A model generated the notes under the pieces. It was not told where the DNA came from and did not search any database. It was given only the letters and a program-made list of their open reading frames with translations. Both the position numbers and the translations under genes were made by a program. Shown here in pieces: positions 20,546 through 64,000 of a stretch of 64,000 bases of DNA; positions within the stretch are counted from its first letter, which is position 1, and each line of letters opens with the position of its first letter. The stretch comes from Corallium rubrum (taxonomy: Eukaryota; Cnidaria; Anthozoa; Scleralcyonacea; Coralliidae), in NCBI GenBank assembly GCA_964035015.1, contig CAXIUP010000182.1:1-64000 (forward strand). The letters are read 5' to 3'.

Positions 20546-22859
20546 TACTATTATTAGCTCACGTTCTGATTGATTCTCTTAAACAAACATATTCGGTGGG
20601 CGGAATTCAAAGTTGCCCGCCTACCGACAAGCTTGCGGGGTCGTGCCATTTTATGCGGACTGTTGGTCTAGGCGTCGATTCGACACTATGTCGCCTAATT
20701 CGGCTTAGAACATATTTTACTTGTACAAATTCTGCAAAATAATCTGATGGACTCAATGGTGTACATTGCTGTACAGTTTTCTTTATCTCTATATTTGTCA
20801 TTTTGTGGAATTTTTGGTATTGACAACTTTGCCACAGCAAGTGGTTACCTCTGATCAGGGGGTGGCATCTCCCCTGTTGCTTGGCACCAATCCTCCAATA
20901 ACGTCAATTGGCGATCAATTTTTAATGCAGAAAACCTAATTTGCATAAAATCTGTCGTTTACCACAAACATAATTTCTCTAGATATACGCAAGCGCTACA
21001 AGTATAAATCTTTTCAATAATCAAGACCACCACTAGAGCTATGCAATGAACTAAAATGAAGCTCGTGAGACGTGTGCAAAACGTTTCATGAAGAAAATAC
21101 GCAAGTTTTCATGATTTAATTTGAATATATCAAGTAGTGCAGGCCTTGTTATATAGGGAAGCAAATAAACGTCGCACAATAGACGAATTTAATTCAGACG
21201 AATTTAACTGACTGGTTTTCTGCGCTTGATAGCCTTGATATCTCAATCTGTTTCAAATAACGGAGTCCCATATAATTTTGATCCCCGACCCTCTCGTGAT
21301 CTACCGCTGCCTGTCTTCTTGTGTTCGTACATATCACCATGTACGGAAAGAACAATTAGCTTGCTATAACTACAAAACACTAACCCTCATAATTAGAACC
21401 CCACCAAGCAAAACTAATTACTCTACACGCACCCTAACTTTCTACATAGTAACTATAATAAAAGTTCACGCATACTTCGTCATGTCTCCTTTTGTAATAT
21501 TTTCGTGCCAGTATAAGCTATATATGCACTTACAATATGCATCACATTCTCCACCTTATAACCTGTACATAACCTACACCATTCTCCTCCTCAGAGGCCA
21601 CGATCCTTTTGGTTAGCTCCAAAAATTGGGACCTCTGACCGGCTCTGACACTGAACTCCGATTTCAAGTCCGCGTTTCGCGGACACCCGGTGAGCGAGTT
21701 CTGACGCGGCATAACAAATTTCCATACTGGCCGAGTAGCCGTATAGTTTAAATTTGCATTTCCTAAGCAATCGTCAACTTGGCGAATAGAGTAGAGGATT
21801 GTAGAAACGCTGTAAAACTCTTCATTAAAGATATATCAAACTTGGAAAATCAATTTTTAGAGCTTATTATAAATACGAACGTTTCACTTTCACTTTCGTG
21901 AGAGGTGCGACTTTCATCATATACGCTATACGCACGTGCTTCACAACAACGGGATTATAGGCAGCGGTAAGCTTACACCAAATAATAATTGGAACTCGTA
22001 ACGTACATTTTGAGTCATGAAATTTGATTCCCAATACATTAAAATATATTTGTAGAACGTTCGGTTTAGAAACGGTAAAGGGGATTTTCACTGGCCGAAA
22101 GACGCGTGACGATGTTAGATGTGAAGAAACCGATTGCGCCTGGAAACAAGGCAGAGTGGCAGACAATAACTCACAACCTGCTCGCTGGTTCAATTAAATC
22201 AAAGTTTTCGTACAATTTAAATAGTTAAACCACTGTTCATTAAACTACCCAAGACATTACAAATCTTCTTTGCAGGCTAAGGAAACTCTATTAGTCTATT
22301 TGACATTACCATAGTTAATAGAAAACATGGTTTACAAGCTCAACAAAAGTCATTGTTTTATGTTTTTGTCCAGGTTTATGGAAATTTGTGCACTTTCACG
22401 GTTACTGAACATATTGTGTTTTCTGTATAATGAAGCATTCATCCAATAGCAACGTTTGGGTTCAATCACTCAACCGTACTGCTTAAATATTAATAAACCT
22501 AAAACAAATGATTTGTACATCTTCATGTACTTTTCAACATGAATCGTAGCTTGATTGTTAACCGCTTTGAAGTTTGCCAGGTTTCCAAACCGTGTTTATT
22601 TTCTATTAACTATGATATTACGCATAAATCAAGGTAGAGTTCCTGCATGCAGCAAATATACAACAGAAACCAATTCTTAAATCATGCATTAACACTAAAA
22701 GTAATACAAACAAATTATAATGTATAAGATACGTGCATTAGGAAATAGAACTCCCAGAAAGTGTGGTACTAATTACACCAACGTTCATGTCTATTCATTT
22801 CGTAGAGTCTGCTGTAGCATGCCAAGATTAGCTTTGGAGAACGATATGGTAGGATCTTG
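20546..22859. other. downstream flank of the TM9SF2-like gene, no gene seen
   Basis: About 2.3 kb past the stop codon. It contains a fragment of the Harbinger MITE found whole at 43128-43685 (AACGTCGCACAATAGACG near 21168-21210). The open frames here show no similarity I can name. The proximal few hundred bases should be 3' UTR. Confidence 0.45.
22595..22600 (-). promoter_or_regulatory. candidate polyadenylation signal of the TM9SF2-like gene
   Basis: AATAAA on the minus strand about 260 bases after the TAA stop at 22860. Plausible by position; not unique in AT-rich sequence. Confidence 0.3.
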
Positions 22860-59085
<36,226 letters not shown>

Positions 59086-59248
59086 CTAAATCAGAAATAA
59101 ATCTAGTTAAAATCATTCTAGTTATAATTTTGGTTCAATGCATACACATGTAAGTTAATGCTTACATCAATGATCTTTTCAACGACGAGTCACAAAAGCA
59201 GTACAAAGCTGGAGAAACGGTCATACAGTAGGCGTAGCAGGCGGAGGG

Positions 59249-59262
59249 GGGGGGGGGGGGCA
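59249..59262. repeat. poly-G run
   Basis: About 14 G bases inside a short GC-rich patch. Confidence 0.85.
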
Positions 59263-59864
59263 GCAAGTGCCCTCCCAAAATATTTGAAAAAGGAAAATTT
59301 GGGCACTTTCTCTTGGGAATTTCGGGCAATTTTGACATGTATTGCTGTGAAATGTTCACAAAGTGAATATTTAACCCTAAATTTTTCGGGCAAAAATCTC
59401 TGCCCCCCGAAACAGAATTGGGCTGGTACCCTATGGAAACGGTAGAAGCAAACTAGGGAAAGCACTTTCTGGGTTTTGGTCAATGCTTATTGTATTTACA
59501 AGACTGTGCCATGTACTCAACAAAATAGATATTTAATAATTAGGTACTACTTGGGTATCTAGCCAAGTTTTAGCAACATGCTAAGGAAAATGAGAAATTA
59601 AATTGAGAATAGTCTGTGAACAATTTTAAAAATATCAATCGGACTTTCTTGTCAGAAGTTCTGAGGTGAAATCTTCTTTAGAGAAACAAAATTTTCTGGT
59701 CATATTACTTAGTTTGCCAACAATACAGTTATCAGAATGTATTGTCATTGTCTAATCTGCCCTGAGTGACCACCTGCCATTAACCAACATTTGGCACGAA
59801 CGCGACGGACACAAAATTAAAGTGCCTCCGCCCTATGAAACGAAATTTCACCCCAGTTTTTTAT

Positions 59865-60690
59865 GATTGCATTTGAAAGAACACTTAAAATTACAAAGTA
59901 ACATCTTTGTAGAATTTCACCCCCTTGCTTCATTCTTGAGATATTCAGGTTTGTTTGTTTGATAAGCAAATGTCATACACATGACATCATGCTGCATATT
60001 AATGACCTTTTAGAAGTTTTCTTTAAGAGTATAATTATCGAAAGTACTTAAAGTGCTTATATCACTTGTGGGGGTTTAATGTATTTGAATAGAGCAAAAA
60101 AGTTAGTTAATAAGTTATTTTGCCGTTTTTGATTTATTCAAATAGTTCCTGACATATTGGCTTCTGAACATGCCAATTTTCAAAAATTTCCGTTGTTCAT
60201 TTTAACACCTTGAAGGCCTGGGACTCTGGAACGAGTCAATTCAAAACAACAACGTTTCGGCTTATTGATTCACAAAAACACATATATTTGACTGAAAAAT
60301 CGGAATGTCAAGCTCACACCCGTTTTCCAGTACGCACATTAATTCCAACTAAGAAGACGGTCGTCTTAGGTTCCTGAGTCCCAGGCCCTCGTGCTTAAAA
60401 ATCAACGACGGGAATTTTTGGCGAAAGGCCCAAATTGGCATGTTTAAAGGGCTATATCTCAGAAACTATTAAACTAAATCAAAAAGGGCAAAACAACTTA
60501 ATTTTACTAACTTTTTTTGATCTATTTAAATATGTTAAAACCCCAATTTACATGTATGTAGTAGTCATGACTAGTCACTAAACGTGTGTAAAATATTTGG
60601 ACCATCCTAAAATTGATGCTCTTTCAAAAAGTCACTATGCAGTGTGATGTCATGTGATTGCATATCAAACAAACCTGAATATCTCAAGAT
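59865..60690. mobile_element. foldback family F, copy 4, with a nested foldback
   Basis: Outer arms as in copies 1-3 (GAAAGAACACTTAAAATTAC; CATATCAAACAAACCTGAAT). The interior is taken by the element at 60070-60545. Confidence 0.7.
60070..60545. mobile_element. foldback nested in family F copy 4
   Basis: GGGGGTTTAATGTATTTGAA and GTTAGTTAATAAGTTATTTT at the left; the right ends AACTTTTTTTGATCTATTTA and GTTAAAACCCC, inverted. Confidence 0.65.
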
Positions 60691-60755
60691 CTCTTTTTTT
60701 TAAAGTTTTTATGTTTCTTTTGCACCATTTCCAAAAGTGCTTCATAATTTTCAAA

Positions 60756-60839
60756 TACAATACAATACAATACTGAATACAATACAATACAATACAATAC
60801 AATACAATACAATACAATACAATACAATACAATACAATA
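60756..60839. repeat. (CAATA)n microsatellite
   Basis: Pentamer run with one interruption near 60770-60778; same unit as 44307-44413. Confidence 0.95.
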
Positions 60840-61160
60840 TATGAACATGAATTCAAACCCTGAACAACATAAATGTTTTACATGCGTTTTATATAGTAGC
60901 TGCTATTTTATAACAGTTAGATTAATATGCAATTCTTTGGGGAAGACATTTATTGATAATGGAATCAATTTGTTTAAAATGACATGTACTGTAACACAGA
61001 CTGCACATACGACTTATGGCATTCTCACTATTGCAGTACTTCAATCGTGTTGCTTTGACATAGATCTTTTTGTGCACTGTGCATTTCCTATAGGGATTTG
61101 GGCCAAAATCTAATAGGAGTAACAGTACTTCTTGTTGCTCTCAAAATGTAATAGATATAT

Positions 61161-61305
61161 CTTATTAGATGTTTTGGTGTGTAGTATCGCTGTATATTTT
61201 TAGGAGTTGAATTGTGCTGTATTTTGATGAGCCCGCAGGGTGAGTCAAAATACAAATGTCGAGTAAAAATATACAGCGATACTACACACCAAAACATCTT
61301 ATAAG
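61161..61305. repeat. 145-bp foldback with inner hairpin
   Basis: TGTTTTGGTGTGTAGTATCG and its inverse CGATACTACACACCAAAACA; a smaller GTATTTTGA/TCAAAATAC stem lies inside. Confidence 0.85.
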
Positions 61306-62293
61306 AAGGGATTTATTATACAACTGCTCTGATCAACAAATTTTTACGGAAAAAGAAAACTCTAAAAAGGCCAGGACAAAATAATAAGCATACATGAAGT
61401 AGTCTCCTGTGTGATAAATTTGATTGTAATTTATGTGTAATTTGATTGATAAAGTTGATAGCGTGCAAATAACTAACTATCCAATATCGCTGTATATTTG
61501 CATTCATTTTTAGCATTATTTGGACAGTTTTTAATGCAGTTGTATAATAAGAATTCCTCTTGAATTTTTATTATTTTATTAAGTTTATTAATCAAGGGAT
61601 CTACTACTAGCAAACATGTGCCACTAAGATTTCATTTTCATCAGCAAAAGTTCTAAAGTCACTAGCAAAATTTAAAATCCCCCATACAGTATAACCATCT
61701 ACAGTACTGTAGAAACCACAGTTATTAATTAGTAATTTAATAAAAATTCACTTCACTGAATGTCATGCAGGAACCGATTAATATTTTTGCACATTTACTG
61801 TACAGTCTACTTAATTATGAAACTGCTGACTATACTGGTAGCTTCTACAAATCTTGTACACTCTATTCTTTGCTCCTCAGCTCACAGCCTTGCCCAAATT
61901 GCAAGAATATTCAATCATCAGACCACTTTGTGTACAGTACATCATGGATTGTAAAAGGACTGGATATAGGAAACTAATAGTCATGTGGGGTGTTTTGAGC
62001 CTTTTGAATGGTTAAATCGCATTCACTCGTGTTTGCAAAATGGTTTGAGACCTTATTATAGGAAATTAACAATGCACTAAATTATCGCAACTTAAATAAA
62101 TGTGACATCTAATTAAGGAAAATTGTATGTAGGACGTTTAAAATCTATTTATATTAATGTGAATCTGATCTCCATGGTAAACACCGTTAATTAAATTAAT
62201 GCAGCCTTGAAATACCGATTGAAATGATGGTGAAATGGGAAGATGGAGAAGCACTGAAAATCTTAAGGCAAAAAGTGGAGTCCATTAAGTATT
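61306..62293. other. AT-rich stretch, no gene seen
   Basis: No exon with TM9SF2 similarity, no RNA gene and no recognisable repeat was found between the foldback and the LTR. Confidence 0.4.
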
Positions 62294-62829
62294 TGTTGAG
62301 ATATGATTGTCATTTTGTAATTATTATTATTAGTAAAGTAGATATAAGTTAAGCCAAAATATGTACTAATTAGATAAAACTAGGATATGACTCATTGGAG
62401 CGCAAACAAGCCATATTAAGAATAGATTTAGGTAAGTAGGAAAAGGAACATTCTCTGATCGGAATGGTAAACCACAATAACGTGATTCCTGTTATTGTGG
62501 GAAGAACTCAGGAACTACGTAGGAACGGTTTCCCTAGGTGCGTCCTAGCGTGATCTTGCAACAAATATCTTCCTGTAAGCTATCCTATAAATGAGAGTGC
62601 ACGATAAGTGTTTGGAAGTTGTTGTTGAGAAGTTGAGTTGAGTCGAGTTGGGTAGAGTGACTGATCGAAGAGTGTAACGATTGCCAGTAAATGTATTCTA
62701 GAGTGTAGAACCGATTGTCGTGCGAGTTATCTGTCATTCAATAAAAGATTGAAACGAAAGATACAGTCCCAGGTCATTGTGAAAGCCGGCGACGCGTGCA
62801 GAGACTCTGCTTCGAAGAGTTTTGCAACA
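62294..62829 (+). repeat. 5' LTR of the BEL/Pao element
   Basis: Starts TGTTGAGATATG and ends TTTTGCAACA, so the tips TGTTG and CAACA are inverted. It contains a TATA box (CCTATAAATGAGAG near 62581) and AATAAA at 62740-62745, the expected promoter and poly(A) signals. Boundaries are inferred from one copy only. Confidence 0.65.
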
Positions 62830-62855
62830 CTTGGTCCTTCGAGCCGGATTGAGAC

Positions 62856-64000
62856 ATGACAGACCAACTAAAGGCGCGACGAAAAACCAGAGCGGGCCAC
62901 CGATCGTGTGTGGCGAAACTTCTACCCGAAGCAAAGACCGTTGTTAACGAGTTTACCTCTGAAATGAAAGATGAAGCGATGAAACTAAGGACGTCGCTAG
63001 CAGGGCAACTAGGAGCTATGGAGCCCCTTGACCAAGAAATCCTAGGACTCCTGGAAGAGAAGGAAAGCACGACCGAGGAGGAGATGGGCGATGAAATTGA
63101 AAAATCTTGCTGCCTTCGAAGCGAGATAAAAACTGTGATCGAGAGGCTCGAAGAACTCTTGAAACCGTTCACCGAACTGAACAAACCGAGCGTAGAATCG
63201 TCACCGACCGAACTATCGCCAATCGCGAAACCAAATAAGAATGTCAGAGCCAAACTCCCAAAGTTGGAGGTGAGAAAGTTCAACGGAAAGTTGGAAGAGT
63301 GGCAGGAATTTTGGGACTCATTCAATAGTGCCATTCATGAGAACGATGACTTGTCAGACGTTGACAAATTCACCTACCTTAAAGGATTGATAACCGGTTC
63401 AGCGAAAGCCGCAATCGCCGGGTTTGCGTTGACCGCAGTAAACTATGGGTCTGCTGTTGAGCTGCTAAAGAAGCGATACGGAAAGGACACTTTGATAAGA
63501 AGAGCCCATATACGGGAACTACTGAACGTCCAAGCGGTCTACAGCGCGCGAGATTCGTCGCGGTTGAGAGCGCTATTCGACATTATCGAGACACACTATC
63601 GAGGACTTCAAGCTCTTGGTGTCGACGAGAGCTCGTTTTCGGACATCGTGGTACCTTCGTTGTTGGAGAAGATACCGGAGGCAGTTCGTCTGACAATCAC
63701 GCGTGGTAAAGCCCACACAGAGTGGTCAACAAAAGATCTTCTCATTGCACTGGAAAAAGAAGTGGAGCTGCGTGAGGAGTATCAGACTGCGACGACCCGT
63801 CAAAACCGAGAGGAAGACCACGGAAAGAAGCGGGGAAATGGCCCGTCAACGACAAATTCGTTTTTGACAAAGACGGGAGAAGCATGCGCATTTTGCCTTG
63901 GAGGGCATTTGCACGAAGAGTGCAGGAAGGTAACCGATATAAACGAACGTAAAAAACTTATCTTAAAGTTTGCGAGATGTTTCAATTGTCTCAAGAAGGG
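62856..64000 (+). CDS. gag-like protein of the BEL/Pao element (DUF1759 type)
   Basis: Open from ATG at 62856 to the edge (over 380 residues). A coiled-coil-like N-terminal part is followed by PKLEVRKFNGKLEEWQEFWD and FTYLKGLITGSAKAAIAGF, the signature of the DUF1759 gag domain of Pao/BEL elements. Near the edge are CAFCLGGHLHEEC and CFNCLKKG, the two nucleocapsid-type zinc knuckles of this family. The product would coat the RNA in virus-like particles. Confidence 0.88.
   Translation, partial: MTDQLKARRKTRAGHRSCVAKLLPEAKTVVNEFTSEMKDEAMKLRTSLAGQLGAMEPLDQEILGLLEEKESTTEEEMGDEIEKSCCLRSEIKTVIERLEELLKPFTELNKPSVESSPTELSPIAKPNKNVRAKLPKLEVRKFNGKLEEWQEFWDSFNSAIHENDDLSDVDKFTYLKGLITGSAKAAIAGFALTAVNYGSAVELLKKRYGKDTLIRRAHIRELLNVQAVYSARDSSRLRALFDIIETHYRGLQALGVDESSFSDIVVPSLLEKIPEAVRLTITRGKAHTEWSTKDLLIALEKEVELREEYQTATTRQNREEDHGKKRGNGPSTTNSFLTKTGEACAFCLGGHLHEECRKVTDINERKKLILKFARCFNCLKK

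Larger units (their letters stand above)
62294..64000 (+). mobile_element. BEL/Pao LTR retrotransposon, 5' part (runs off the window)
   Basis: Fossil retroelement: LTR, primer-binding region (TTGGTCCTTCGAGCCGG from about 62831) and gag. In the visible part it looks whole; polymerase and the 3' LTR lie beyond the edge, so age cannot be judged from LTR divergence. Confidence 0.8.

Noticed and set aside
62734-63334. Minus-strand frames across the BEL gag
   Set aside because: Antisense shadows of the clear gag reading frame.

Overview
The window looks like AT-rich animal nuclear DNA, most likely from a cnidarian (a coral or sea anemone). I infer this from small exons in long introns, very dense foldback/MITE elements, Polinton-type elements, a CR1-like LINE with an esterase ORF1, and a BEL/Pao retrotransposon. 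No single marker proves the species. Every splice site below was read by eye, by matching GT/AG borders, codon phase and family similarity.

Host genes. The main gene is a minus-strand TM9SF2-type nonaspanin. I placed 18 coding exons between 59085 and 22860 (584 residues plus stop). They cover the family from just after the missing N-terminus (signal peptide and start of the luminal domain) to a C-terminal K-x-D tail. Its 5' exon(s) were not found and may lie beyond the right edge. At the left end a second minus-strand gene (2382-211, two exons) encodes an unrecognised protein with about 16 copies of a 20-residue repeat and a lysine-rich tail. A lone probable exon lies at 5575-5818.

Mobile DNA, left to right. 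There is a TTAA-flanked foldback (3176-3839), a minisatellite of about 52 bp with trimeric higher-order structure (6913-8238) and a 1.3-kb foldback (8373-9670). A 6-kb Polinton derivative (9799-15785) has a 6-bp target duplication and 1.54-kb terminal inverted repeats. A large inverted-repeat element (about 16.9-20.5 kb) holds a nested hAT and a hAT MITE. The 13.4-kb TM9SF2 intron between exons 40144-40197 and 26630-26727 is a nest: an inverted-repeat pair surrounds a CR1-like LINE, and inside the LINE's ORF1 sits a second Polinton derivative (31808-37660), an almost perfect 5.85-kb palindrome with its own 6-bp target duplication. The remaining introns hold hAT, PIF/Harbinger, TTAA-type and foldback elements, tRNA- and 5S-derived SINEs and long microsatellites. 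The right edge enters a BEL/Pao LTR retrotransposon (LTR from about 62294, gag from 62856).

The most interesting observation is the pair of short Polinton derivatives. They share the ATPase tail and the same two satellites in the same order. The second looks like an inverted dimer of one end of such an element, as expected from a snap-back replication product that was later integrated.
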